This document shows positions 37,285 to 44,765 of a stretch of 44,765 bases of DNA, in pieces (positions within the stretch are counted from its first letter, which is position 1; each line of letters opens with the position of its first letter). The notes under the pieces are model-generated. The model was given only the letters and a program-made list of their open reading frames with translations. It ran no database searches and was not told the DNA's origin. Origin of the DNA: Microbacteriaceae bacterium. GTDB lineage: Bacteria > Actinomycetota > Actinomycetes > Actinomycetales > Microbacteriaceae. The stretch covers positions 1 to 44,765 of the forward strand of contig WOYR01000255.1 of assembly GCA_011620705.1 (NCBI GenBank), given 5' to 3'. A program made the translations under genes and the position numbers.

Positions 37285-38742
37285 ATGAGACGAGCCAAGA
37301 TCGTCGCAACACTCGGGCCCGCGACCTCGAGCTACGAGAACATCCGCGCCGTCATCGAGGCCGGGGTGAACGTCGCGCGGATCAATCTGAGCCACGGCAG
37401 CTACGAGGTGCACGACGAGGTCTACGCGAACGTGCGCAAGGCGGCCGCAGATACCGGGATCCCGGTCGCGGTGCTCGTGGACCTCCAGGGCCCGAAGATC
37501 CGGCTCGGCAAGTTCGAGGCGGGGCCGTACGAGCTCGCCGTCGGCGACATCTTCACGATCACCACCGAGGAGGTCGTCGGCACCAAGGACCTCGTCGGCA
37601 CCACCTTCAAGGGCTTGCCCCAGGACGTCGCGCCCGGCGACTTCCTGCTCATCGACGACGGCAAGGTGAAGGTGAAGGTGCTGGCCAGCGACGGGACGCG
37701 CGTGCGCACCGAGGTCGTGGTCTCCGGTCCGGTCTCCAACAACAAGGGGATCAACCTGCCGGGCGTCGCGGTGAATGTGCCCGCGCTGTCGGAGAAGGAT
37801 GAAGCCGATCTGCGCTGGGGCCTCAAGCTCGGCGCCGACTACATCGCCCTCTCCTTCGTGCGGGATGCCGCCGACATCACCCGCGTGCACGAGATCATGG
37901 CCGAGGAGGGCCGCAGGATCCCGGTGATCGCCAAGATCGAGAAGCCGCAGGCCGTCGACCACCTCGAGGAGATCATCGACGCCTTCGACGGCATCATGGT
38001 CGCCCGCGGCGACCTCGGCGTCGAGTTGCCGCTCGAAGCCGTGCCGATCGTGCAGAAGCACGCTGTCGAACTGTCCCGTCGCATGGCCAAGCCCGTCATC
38101 GTCGCGACCCAGATGCTCGAATCCATGATCTCCAGCCCCGTCCCGACCCGCGCCGAGACCTCGGATGTCGCGAACGCGGTGCTCGACGGCGCGGACGCGG
38201 TGATGCTCTCCGGCGAGACGAGCGTCGGCGAGTACCCGGTCGTCACCGTGTCCACCATGGCGAGGATCGTCGCCTCCACCGAGGATCACGGCCTGGAGCG
38301 CATTCCTCCGCTGGGCACGAAGCCCCGCACCCAGGGGGGCGCGATCACGCTCGCGGCGGCCGAGGTCGCCGACTTCGTCGACGCCAAGTACGTCTGCGTG
38401 TTCACGGAGTCCGGCGACTCGGCGCGCCGCATGTCGCGGCTGCGCTTCCGCATCCCGATGAAGGCGTTCACGCCCGAGGAGGCGATCCGCCGCCGCATGG
38501 CGCTCACCTGGGGCATCGAGTCCTTCCTGGTCGACCGTGTCCCGCACACCGACGCCATGTACGAGCAGGTCGACGACATCCTGATCTCGCACGGACTGGC
38601 GGAGGTCGGCGACAAGGTGGTCGTGATCTCCGGATCCCCTCCCGGAATCCCCGGTTCCACCAACGACCTGCGGGTGCATGTCGTGGGCGGTGCGGTGAAC
38701 GCGGCGATACCGGTGTGGGAGAGCGGCGAGCACGCGGACTGA
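37285..38742 (+). CDS. pyk: Pyruvate kinase
   Basis: Last step of glycolysis: phosphoenolpyruvate plus ADP to pyruvate plus ATP. The 485 residues hold RRAKIVATLGPATSSYENI, NVARINLSHGSYEVH, VDLQGPKIRLGKF, the active-site strand VIAKIEKPQAVDHLEEI, IMVARGDLGVELPLEAVP, VIVATQMLESMI, and DGADAVMLSGETSVGEYPV. The C-terminal allosteric domain starts near residue 350. GAAGGAA before the ATG at 37285 is a good ribosome-binding site. Two GC hairpins follow the stop. Confidence 0.97.
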   Translation: MRRAKIVATLGPATSSYENIRAVIEAGVNVARINLSHGSYEVHDEVYANVRKAAADTGIPVAVLVDLQGPKIRLGKFEAGPYELAVGDIFTITTEEVVGTKDLVGTTFKGLPQDVAPGDFLLIDDGKVKVKVLASDGTRVRTEVVVSGPVSNNKGINLPGVAVNVPALSEKDEADLRWGLKLGADYIALSFVRDAADITRVHEIMAEEGRRIPVIAKIEKPQAVDHLEEIIDAFDGIMVARGDLGVELPLEAVPIVQKHAVELSRRMAKPVIVATQMLESMISSPVPTRAETSDVANAVLDGADAVMLSGETSVGEYPVVTVSTMARIVASTEDHGLERIPPLGTKPRTQGGAITLAAAEVADFVDAKYVCVFTESGDSARRMSRLRFRIPMKAFTPEEAIRRRMALTWGIESFLVDRVPHTDAMYEQVDDILISHGLAEVGDKVVVISGSPPGIPGSTNDLRVHVVGGAVNAAIPVWESGEHAD

Positions 38743-38755
38743 AGCGCATCGGGCG

Positions 38756-38785
38756 CCCCCGTCCGGGGGAGCCCCGCTTGCGGGG
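38756..38785 (+). terminator. Two adjacent GC hairpins after pyk
   Basis: CCCCC-GTCC-GGGGG (38756-38769) and CCCCG-CTTG-CGGGG (38772-38785) stand two bases apart, 13 bp after the pyk stop. Both have four-base loops and no T-run. A twin hairpin right after a highly expressed gene is most simply a terminator. Confidence 0.6.
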
Positions 38786-38812
38786 TCGCACGCGACCGGC
38801 GTTCGGGGGAGG

Positions 38813-38842
38813 ATCGGGGATGTGCGCATCGGGGATGTGCAC
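38813..38842 (+). repeat. 15-bp tandem repeat upstream of the DUF2510 gene
   Basis: ATCGGGGATGTGCGC is followed directly by ATCGGGGATGTGCAC, with 14 of 15 bases identical. It lies 26 bp before the ATG at 38869, where a promoter or operator would be. Function unknown. Confidence 0.7.
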
Positions 38843-38868
38843 AGCGCACGAATGCCCCGGGGGGACGC

Positions 38869-39639
38869 ATGACCGACATCATCACGCCGCAGGCCGGCTG
38901 GTACCCGGATCCGACCGACTCGCGCGCGTACCGCTGGTGGAGCGGCGGCGCCTGGACCGATCATCTGACGGCCGCGCCCTCCGCGGAATCCGTGTGGGCA
39001 ACCGACGGAGCAGGCCGGCAGGTCGCCGACGCCTTCTCCTTCACCGAGCAGGGCCCGAGCCCTTTCAGCTCGAGCTTCGAGCAGAGCTGGGACGGCACGT
39101 CCATGACGCGCGGCTCAGGAGGCAATCGCGCCGGAATGGTGATCGTGGTGATCGGCGTCATCGCCGTCGCGGCCTACCTCGGTTCGCTGGCGCTGGCGTA
39201 CACCACGATCATCCCGCTCATCCCCGGGGTCATCGGGCTCATCGGCGCGGTGCCGGCGTTCCGCCGCGCGCGCATCACCGGTGATGGACTCGCGATCTCC
39301 TTGCTGGGCGTGCTGCTCTCGGGCGCCGCGAGCGTGCTCGCCGTGCTTCCGCTGCTGCCGGGCCTGCTCGGCATGCCGAGCGCCTCGGACATCTCCGCCA
39401 TCAAGCAGACGGTCTCGCACGCGGTGCCGTTCCACACCGACGTCGAGAAGCAGCTCGTCGCGGCTGCTCAGAAGGACTTCGGCCAGACCGGGACCGCCGC
39501 CGCCTGCCCGAGTGACGCGCTCGAGGCCGCCTCCAGCACCTTCAGCTGCACCGAGATCCTCGCGGACGGCACGACCAAGATCGTGAACGTCACCGTCACC
39601 GACGCGAGCGGCACGATCACGTGGAGCCCCGCCAACTGA
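38869..39639 (+). CDS. DUF2510-containing membrane protein with extracytoplasmic C-terminal domain
   Basis: 256 residues. Residues about 10-33 form the DUF2510 motif GWYPDPTDSRAYRWWSGGAW. A Ser/Gly-rich stretch follows to about 85. Three hydrophobic helices (about 88-108, 112-128 and 140-168) come next, then about 85 residues outside the membrane. That last part has two cysteines (AACPSDA and FSCTEIL) about 19 apart and the strand pattern KIVNVTVTDASGTITW, resembling DUF4333-type domains. Function unknown; such proteins are common in Microbacteriaceae. It ends one base before the 3' end of the opposing tRNA-Leu. GTC-free purine-rich GGGGGGA before the ATG may serve as ribosome-binding site. 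Confidence 0.8.
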   Translation: MTDIITPQAGWYPDPTDSRAYRWWSGGAWTDHLTAAPSAESVWATDGAGRQVADAFSFTEQGPSPFSSSFEQSWDGTSMTRGSGGNRAGMVIVVIGVIAVAAYLGSLALAYTTIIPLIPGVIGLIGAVPAFRRARITGDGLAISLLGVLLSGAASVLAVLPLLPGLLGMPSASDISAIKQTVSHAVPFHTDVEKQLVAAAQKDFGQTGTAAACPSDALEAASSTFSCTEILADGTTKIVNVTVTDASGTITWSPAN

Positions 39640-39640
39640 G

Positions 39641-39723
39641 TGCCGGATGAGGGACTCGAACCCTCACGCCCTTTCGGACAGAGCATTTTGAGTGCCCCGC
39701 GTCTGCCATTCCGCCAATCCGGC
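39641..39723 (-). tRNA. tRNA-Leu (anticodon CAA)
   Basis: On the - strand an 83-nt cloverleaf: acceptor stem GCCGGAT/ATCCGGC with discriminator A. The D arm runs through TGGCGGAATGGCAGACGC. The anticodon stem GGGCA/TGCTC holds loop CTCAAAA, giving anticodon CAA, which reads UUG. A long variable arm typical of Leu includes TCCGAAAGG. The T arm is GAGGGTTCGAGTCCCTC. CCA is not encoded. UUG is rare in this GC-rich coding. Confidence 0.95.
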
Positions 39724-39760
39724 GCACGCGCCCACGAGCACGGCATCTGGAACGATACCG

Positions 39761-39766
39761 TAGGCT
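39761..39766 (+). promoter_or_regulatory. Leaderless -10 hexamer for pdtaR (TAGGCT)
   Basis: TAGGCT, then six bases, then the GTG at 39773. The 49-bp gap also has to hold the upstream part of the opposing tRNA-Leu promoter, for which I see no clear -10. Confidence 0.6.
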
Positions 39767-39772
39767 CCCTCT

Positions 39773-40378
39773 GTGAGTGATGCGCAGGAGACACCCGTCG
39801 CCCCGCGGCGCGTGGTCGTCGCCGAGGACGAATCGCTGATCCGTCTCGACATCGTCGAGATCCTGCGCGACAACGGCTTCGACGTCGTCGGAGAGGCCGG
39901 GGACGGCGAGACGGCGGTCGCACTGGCCACGGAGCTGCGCCCCGATCTGGTGGTCATGGATGTCAAGATGCCTCAGCTGGATGGCATCTCGGCCGCCGAG
40001 AAGCTCGCCAAGAACCACATCGCCCCTGTCGTGCTGCTGACCGCGTTCAGCCAGAAGGAGCTCGTGGAGCGCGCGAGCGAGGCAGGCGCCCTCGCCTATG
40101 TGGTGAAGCCCTTCACCCCCAACGACCTGCTGCCGGCGATCGAGATCGCCCTCAGCCGGTACCAGCAGATCGTGACGCTCGAGGCCGAAGTCGCCGACAT
40201 GGTGGAGCGCTTCGAGACGCGCAAGCTGGTCGACCGCGCCAAGGGCCTGCTCAACGAGAAGATGGGGCTCAGCGAGCCGGAGGCCTTCCGCTGGATCCAG
40301 AAGGCATCCATGGACCGCCGCCTCACCATGCACGATGTCGCTCAGGCGATCATCGACCAGCTGGCCGCGAAGAAGTAG
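39773..40378 (+). CDS. pdtaR: Two-component response regulator with ANTAR RNA-binding domain (PdtaR-type)
   Basis: 201 residues. The receiver domain has the acidic pair in VVAEDESLIRLD, phosphoacceptor D63 in VVMDVKMP, the LLTAF threonine and the VVKPF lysine. The ANTAR domain (about 140-200) contains RFETRKLVDRAKGLLNEKMGLSEPEAFRWIQKAS (split by its conserved Ala/Gly positions) and MHDVAQAII. By analogy with Rv1626 it is phosphorylated by the kinase PdtaS and binds paired RNA hairpins to prevent termination. The kinase gene is not in the window. A leaderless promoter sits upstream. As in M. tuberculosis it lies between pyk and polA. Confidence 0.93.
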   Translation: MSDAQETPVAPRRVVVAEDESLIRLDIVEILRDNGFDVVGEAGDGETAVALATELRPDLVVMDVKMPQLDGISAAEKLAKNHIAPVVLLTAFSQKELVERASEAGALAYVVKPFTPNDLLPAIEIALSRYQQIVTLEAEVADMVERFETRKLVDRAKGLLNEKMGLSEPEAFRWIQKASMDRRLTMHDVAQAIIDQLAAKK

Positions 40379-40437
40379 CGCCCCGCCCGGTCCTCTCGCG
40401 CCCCCGGATTGTCGGTGGTCCCTGCTTGACTCGGGCC

Positions 40438-41688
40438 ATGGAAGAGATCGACGAACGGGAGCTCGCCGCTGCCCAGGTGCTCGCATTGACGAGCCCCGAG
40501 TTCGCCGACATCCGTATCGATCTCGGGATGGCGCGCGCCGAGTTCGCCTCGGCGGCGGCGGCCCGGCAGACCGCCGACCTGTGGTCGTCGATCGCCGATG
40601 TGCTCGACGACGCGGTTGGACATCCCGAGATCTTCCTCGATTCCCGCGCGCGGCTCAGCGAGAGCGAGCGCCGTGACTACGCGGTGCGCTCCGCGGCCGC
40701 CGACCTCGCCGTCCGGCTCTCGGTCGCCGAGAGCAGCGTGCGGGCATGGGCGAGCGCGGCGCAGACCCTGCGAACAGGCACTCCGCGCATCTGGGCCGCC
40801 TTCCGTGAAGGCGAGGTCTCCGCGGCGAACGCCAGAACCGTCGCCGAGACCGTGAGCGAACTGCCCGCGGATGCCCGCGCCGCCTTCGAGGATGCCGTGC
40901 TGGACGCTGCGACGCGGCTCGCGCCCGCGCGGTTCCGCGCCGTGGCCCGCTCTGCGCGCGAACGCGTTCACGAGGAGGCGATCGCCGAGCGGCATCGACG
41001 CGCGGCCGACGCGCGCCGCGTTGTGGTCGAGGACGACCTCGACGGGATGTCGTGGCTGAGCGTCTACCTGCCGAGCGCGACGGCGCATCGGGCCTTCGCG
41101 GGCATCGACGCGGCGGCGCGCTCGCTCCGGGGTTCGGATGAGCCTCGAACCCTCGATCAGCTGCGAGCGGATGTCGCCGGTGACTTGCTCACCGGCGTGG
41201 CGTCGGGCGCGCCCGCCGGTGTCTCCGTCGCGGTGACGGTTCCGGTGCTGACGCTTCTGGGCGGTGATCAGCCCGGTCTGATGGAGGGTGTCGGGCCGAT
41301 CGATGCCGAGACGGCGCGGAGGCTGGCCGCGAACGCCCCGTCGTTCATCCGGCTGCTCACGCATCCGATCACCGGGGCGGTACTCGAACTCGATCGCACG
41401 ACCTACCGCGTGCCTGCTGACCTGCGACGTGCGCTGCGCCACCGTGACCGGAGCTGCCGCTTCGCCGGCTGCGGTCGTTCCGCTGCGCGCTGCGACATCG
41501 ACCACGTCACCGAGTGGCAGGACGGCGGCAGCACCGATGCGGCCAATCTGATCCATCTGTGCCGACATCACCACAGGCTCAAGTCGGTGGCCACTTGGCG
41601 TGCCCAACCGCCCGACGCGGGTGAGGCGACCGTCAAGTGGACCAGCCCCACCGGGGCCGTGGTGGACGCGGAGCCGCCGCCGTTCTAG
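40438..41688 (+). CDS. DUF222 / HNH endonuclease-like protein (13E12 repeat family)
   Basis: 416 residues. A long helical DUF222 region occupies about 1-310. It is followed by an HNH domain: CRFAGCG, CDIDHVTEWQDGG and NLIHLCRHHHRLKS, with the paired cysteines for zinc and the D-H...N...H nuclease residues intact. Related proteins include the REP13E12 family of M. tuberculosis and are numerous in actinobacteria; nuclease activity is rarely proven. It stands between conserved housekeeping genes without flanking repeats or integrase. ATG at 40438 is used; TTG at 40426 is an upstream alternative. Its TAG stop shares CTAG with the convergent thioesterase stop. Confidence 0.88.
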   Translation: MEEIDERELAAAQVLALTSPEFADIRIDLGMARAEFASAAAARQTADLWSSIADVLDDAVGHPEIFLDSRARLSESERRDYAVRSAAADLAVRLSVAESSVRAWASAAQTLRTGTPRIWAAFREGEVSAANARTVAETVSELPADARAAFEDAVLDAATRLAPARFRAVARSARERVHEEAIAERHRRAADARRVVVEDDLDGMSWLSVYLPSATAHRAFAGIDAAARSLRGSDEPRTLDQLRADVAGDLLTGVASGAPAGVSVAVTVPVLTLLGGDQPGLMEGVGPIDAETARRLAANAPSFIRLLTHPITGAVLELDRTTYRVPADLRRALRHRDRSCRFAGCGRSAARCDIDHVTEWQDGGSTDAANLIHLCRHHHRLKSVATWRAQPPDAGEATVKWTSPTGAVVDAEPPPF

Positions 41689-42110
41689 AGGTCGCGCACC
41701 ATGTTCGTCATCCGCACCGTCGACAGCCGCCTGCCCTGTTCGTCGGTCATCACGATCTCGTGGGTGCACAGTGTGCGGCCGAGCACGAGCGCGCTGCAGG
41801 TTCCGGTCACCCAGCCCTCGGTGATGGAGCGGCTGTGGGTCGCGTTGATCTCGATGCCCACCACGTAGTGCTCCGGCCCGGCGTGGATGGCCGAGGACAT
41901 CGAGCCGAGCGTCTCGCCCAGCACGAGGTGCGCACCGCCGTGCAGCAGCCCGAGCACCTGCGTGTTGCCGTCCACGGGCATGCGCCCGATCGAGTACTCG
42001 GCCGACAGCTCCAGCAGCTCGATCCCCATCCTCCCGGGCAGCGCGCCGCCGCCCGTTCCGACAAGTCGCGAGGCCAGCGAGGGGTCGAGATCCGGCGGAA
42101 GCTTGGTCAC
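41685..42110 (-). CDS. PaaI-type hotdog thioesterase
   Basis: 141 residues, a single hotdog fold. The key segment LLHGGAHLVLGETLGS holds the HGG motif and an active-site acidic residue; GIEINATHSRSITEGWVTGT and VRMTNMV are the later strands. It is likely an acyl-CoA thioesterase, substrate unknown. In M. tuberculosis a hotdog-type gene also lies near pdtaR and polA. GTG start at 42110. It is divergent from polA with 46 bp between starts, and convergent with the HNH gene with a 4-bp stop overlap. Confidence 0.88.
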   Translation of the reverse strand: MTKLPPDLDPSLASRLVGTGGGALPGRMGIELLELSAEYSIGRMPVDGNTQVLGLLHGGAHLVLGETLGSMSSAIHAGPEHYVVGIEINATHSRSITEGWVTGTCSALVLGRTLCTHEIVMTDEQGRRLSTVRMTNMVRDL

Positions 42111-42144
42111 GCTGACTCTCCGGTGTGGTGTCAGAACCGGCGGA

Positions 42145-42150
42145 TAGGCT
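42145..42150 (+). promoter_or_regulatory. Leaderless -10 hexamer for polA (TAGGCT)
   Basis: TAGGCT, six bases, then GTG at 42157. The hexamer and spacing are identical to those of pdtaR. The polA transcript would begin at the start codon. Confidence 0.6.
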
Positions 42151-42156
42151 GGGCGC

Positions 42157-44765
42157 GTGCCGGACTCCGAAAAGCCTACACTTCTGCTGATCGACGGCCA
42201 TTCGCTCGCCTTCCGCGCTTTCTACGCGCTGCCGATCGACAGCTTCGTGACCCGTGACGGGCAGCACACCAACGCGATCCACGGCTTCCTGTCGATGCTC
42301 GTCCTTCTGCTGCAGAAGGAGAAGCCGACGCACCTCGGGGTGGCATTCGACATCTCCCGCTTCTCCTTCCGCAACCGCGAGTACGAGGACTACAAGGGCA
42401 CGCGCAGCGAGACCCCGCCGGAATTCAAAGGGCAGGTGCCCCTCCTGGAGGAGGCCCTGCACGCGATGAACATCGTCACCATCACGAAGGAGGACTTCGA
42501 GGCGGATGACATCCTGGCGACCCTGTCGTTGCAGGGCAAGGAGCAGGGCTACCGGGTGCTGGTCGTCTCCGGCGATCGCGACACCATCCAGCTGGTGGAC
42601 GAGGACGTCACCCTGCTCTACCCGAACGCGCGCGGCGTCTCCGAGTTGAAGGTCTACGACCCGCACGCAGTGCGCGAGCGCTACGGGGTCGAGCCGGAGC
42701 AGTATCCCGAGATCGCCGCCCTGGTCGGGGAGACCAGCGACAACCTGCCGGGCGTCGACAAGGTGGGCGAGAAGACCGCGGTGAAGTGGATCCAGCAGTA
42801 TGGCACCGCCGCCGAGCTGCTCGCGCACGCCGAGGAGATCAGCGGAGTCGTCGGCAACAACCTCCGCGAGCAGCAGGACCGCGTGCTGCGCAACCGCAGG
42901 CTCAACCGGCTGGTCCGCGATGTCGAGCTTCCGGTCGCGCCGAAGGACCTGGCGCGCAAGCCGATCGACGCGGCATCCGTGCGCGAGGTGTTCGAGCGGT
43001 TGCAGTTCCGGACCCTGCTCGATCGGGTGATCAAGCTGGAGGGGACGGCCGCCGACCTGGTGGCGGTCGCCGACGGGAAGATGCCAGCGGCATCCATCCC
43101 GGCGGTGCGGACGCTCGTCGACGAAGAGCTGGAGAAGTGGCTGGATGCCGCGTCGCAGGGGGGCGCGGCCCCCCTCGGCCTGCGCATCGTCACCCTCGAC
43201 GGCCAGGTCGATGGCTTCGGGATCGCGAGCCTCACCGAGAGCACCTGGGTCCCGTGGGCTCCCGGCCGCCCCGACTACGCCGCACTGGAGCGATGGCTCG
43301 CCTCGGACTCGCCGAAATACCTGCACGAGGCGAAGCGCCAGTTCAAGTCGCTGGCCGGAACCGGCCTCGAGCTCGGCGGGATCGCCTTCGACACCTCGCT
43401 CGGCGCCTGGCTGCTCCGTCCTGGCAACAAGGCGGACAGTCTCGGCGGGCTGATGTACTACTACCTGGGCGAGACGCTGCCCGAGCCCGACCCGAGTCAG
43501 CTCGTGCCCGAGACCGAGGCGCTGAGCCCGGCGACGGAGGCGTGGTACCTGCTGCGGCTCGCCGACGAGCTGATGACGCGGCTGGATCCGGGCTCGCTCG
43601 AGGTCTCGCGGGGCATCGAGGCGCCGCTCGTCCCCGTACTGGCGCGCATGGAGATCCAGGGCGTCACCGTCGACGCCGCGGTGCTCGGCGAGCTGAACTC
43701 GCGCCTGGGTGCGCAGGCCGCGGAGATCGCCGAGAGGGCTTACACCGAGATCGGCCGCGAGGTGAACCTCGGCTCGCCGAAGCAGCTGCAGGAGGTCCTC
43801 TTCGACCAGCTCGGCATGCCCAAGACCCGCCAGAACAAGACCGGCTTCTCGACGGATGCGGCGAGCCTCACCGACCTGCAGGAGCAGCATCCCCACCCAT
43901 TCCTCGAGCTGCTGCTGCAGCACCGGGACGCCACCAAGATCCGGCAGATCGTGGAGACGCTGGAGAAGAGCATCGGCGCCGACGGGCGCGTGCACACCAC
44001 CTATGATCAGACCGGCTCGGCCACCGGCCGTATCTCCTCCAACGACCCGAATCTGCAGAACATCCCGATCAAGACCGAGGTGGGGCGCGAGGTGCGCTCG
44101 GCGTTCCGGCCAGGCGAGGGCTTCGAGACGCTGCTCACGGCCGACTACTCGCAGATCGAGATGAGGATCATGGCGCATCTCAGCAAGGACGCCGGGCTGA
44201 TCGAGGCCTTCAACTCGGGCGAGGACCTGCACCGCTTCGTCGGAGCGCGGATCTTCCACATCGACCCATCGGAGGTGACGCCGATCCAGCGCACCAAGGT
44301 GAAGGCGATGTCGTACGGGCTGGCGTACGGCCTTTCGGCGTTCGGCCTCTCGAAGCAGCTGCGGATCGAGACCTCGGAGGCGCGGGAGCTCATGGCGGAC
44401 TACTTCGCACGCTTCGGCGCCGTGCGCGACTACCTGCGGGGGGTCGTCGAACAGGCGCGCATCGACGGCTACACGACGACCATCTTCGGCCGGCGCCGGC
44501 CGTTCTCCGATCTGACCTCGACCAATCGCGTGCTGCGCGAGAACGCCGAGCGCCAGGCGTTGAACTCGCCCATCCAGGGTTCTGCGGCCGATGTGATCAA
44601 GCGGGCGATGCTCGGAGTGGATGCGGACATCCGGTCGCGCTCCCTGGCCTCGCGGATGCTGCTCCAGGTGCACGACGAGTTGGTGCTCGAAGTCGCGCAC
44701 GGCGAACTGGAGGAGCTGACGGAGATCGTGCGCACTCGCATGGCCGGCGCAGCATCGCTCAGCGT
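42157..44765 (+). CDS. polA: DNA polymerase I (3' end cut by right window edge)
   Basis: Fills gaps and removes RNA primers. About 869 codons are present; some 10-20 are likely missing. The 5' nuclease (about 1-290) has LLIDGHSLAFRAFYALP, YKGTRSETPPEF, FEADDILATLS and VVSGDRDTIQLV. The 3'-5' exonuclease region (about 310-480) lacks the D-x-E and later Asp residues, so proofreading is probably absent. Polymerase motifs: A with D663 in LTADYSQIEMRI; B with K716 and Y720 in KVKAMSYGLAYG; C with D840 and E841 in VHDELVLEV. The Tyr at 720 replaces the Phe of E. coli. The GTG at 42157 gives the normal N-terminus. Confidence 0.96.
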   Translation, partial: MPDSEKPTLLLIDGHSLAFRAFYALPIDSFVTRDGQHTNAIHGFLSMLVLLLQKEKPTHLGVAFDISRFSFRNREYEDYKGTRSETPPEFKGQVPLLEEALHAMNIVTITKEDFEADDILATLSLQGKEQGYRVLVVSGDRDTIQLVDEDVTLLYPNARGVSELKVYDPHAVRERYGVEPEQYPEIAALVGETSDNLPGVDKVGEKTAVKWIQQYGTAAELLAHAEEISGVVGNNLREQQDRVLRNRRLNRLVRDVELPVAPKDLARKPIDAASVREVFERLQFRTLLDRVIKLEGTAADLVAVADGKMPAASIPAVRTLVDEELEKWLDAASQGGAAPLGLRIVTLDGQVDGFGIASLTESTWVPWAPGRPDYAALERWLASDSPKYLHEAKRQFKSLAGTGLELGGIAFDTSLGAWLLRPGNKADSLGGLMYYYLGETLPEPDPSQLVPETEALSPATEAWYLLRLADELMTRLDPGSLEVSRGIEAPLVPVLARMEIQGVTVDAAVLGELNSRLGAQAAEIAERAYTEIGREVNLGSPKQLQEVLFDQLGMPKTRQNKTGFSTDAASLTDLQEQHPHPFLELLLQHRDATKIRQIVETLEKSIGADGRVHTTYDQTGSATGRISSNDPNLQNIPIKTEVGREVRSAFRPGEGFETLLTADYSQIEMRIMAHLSKDAGLIEAFNSGEDLHRFVGARIFHIDPSEVTPIQRTKVKAMSYGLAYGLSAFGLSKQLRIETSEARELMADYFARFGAVRDYLRGVVEQARIDGYTTTIFGRRRPFSDLTSTNRVLRENAERQALNSPIQGSAADVIKRAMLGVDADIRSRSLASRMLLQVHDELVLEVAHGELEELTEIVRTRMAGAASLS

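Noticed and set aside
40342..44700. 1452-residue open frame on the - strand opposite polA and pdtaR
   Set aside because: It is a shadow of the real + strand genes: Arg/His/Gly-rich, no family motif, and it runs through three genes and a clear protein-coding frame on the other strand. Long antisense frames are usual at this GC content.

Overview
This is a high-GC (about 70% by eye) actinobacterial chromosome segment made almost wholly of core metabolic and information-processing genes, most of them on the + strand. The family members and gene order point to Microbacteriaceae (Microbacterium-like), although the genus cannot be fixed from the sequence alone. The pointers are the actinobacterial mIHF nucleoid protein next to gmk and rpoZ, a PriA without helicase motifs, DUF5302 and HGxxPAAW proteins, the Trp-operon membrane protein, a PdtaR-type ANTAR regulator, GTG starts, 4-bp stop/start overlaps and leaderless TAnnnT promoters. 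Several runs match the order known in Mycobacterium tuberculosis: aroC-aroK-aroB-aroQ-efp-nusB; pyrR-pyrB-pyrC-(Rv1382-like)-carA-carB-pyrF-mihF-gmk-rpoZ-coaBC-metK-priA-fmt-rsmB-rpe; and hisF-hisI-trpE-(TrpMP)-trpC-trpB-trpA-lgt-pyk-pdtaR-polA.

Layout. 1-3.9 kb: the end of the shikimate cluster (aroC partial, aroK, aroB, aroQ), then efp and nusB. 3.9-4.35 kb: a divergent MarR-type regulator. 4.35-13.1 kb: the pyrimidine operon, headed by an RNA hairpin that fits a PyrR-binding loop sequestering the pyrR Shine-Dalgarno. It carries pyrR, pyrB, pyrC, a small membrane protein, carA, carB and pyrF, nearly all coupled by 1-14 bp overlaps. 13.1-21.75 kb: gmk (fused to an N-terminal mIHF domain), rpoZ, coaBC, metK, priA, fmt, rsmB, rpe. 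21.8-26.8 kb: DUF5302 protein, FKBP, hisE, hisG, hisF, hisI, trpE and a Trp-associated membrane protein. 26.9-31.1 kb: HGxxPAAW protein, trpC, trpB, trpA, lgt. 31.2-38.7 kb: gltB, gltD, pyk. 38.9-44.8 kb: a DUF2510 membrane protein, tRNA-Leu(CAA) on the - strand, pdtaR, a DUF222/HNH protein, a - strand thioesterase, and polA, which runs off the right edge.

How the genes work together. The aro genes lead to chorismate, which trpE and trpC/B/A take to tryptophan. hisG/E/I/F share PRPP with the pyrimidine and Trp routes. pyrR-pyrF with carA/B make UMP; gltB/gltD and carA handle glutamine and glutamate nitrogen. gmk, rpoZ, nusB, efp, fmt, rsmB, priA and polA serve transcription, translation and DNA maintenance. 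No hisA/trpF, trpD, trpG or pyrD is present in the window.

The most notable features are the mIHF-guanylate kinase fusion, a repeated promoter geometry (hexamer, exactly 6 nt, start codon) at seven genes, -10 hexamers built on upstream stop codons, and the PyrR element. I see no mobile element, prophage, CRISPR array, rRNA or novel defence cassette. There is no gene-free stretch longer than about 130 bases.
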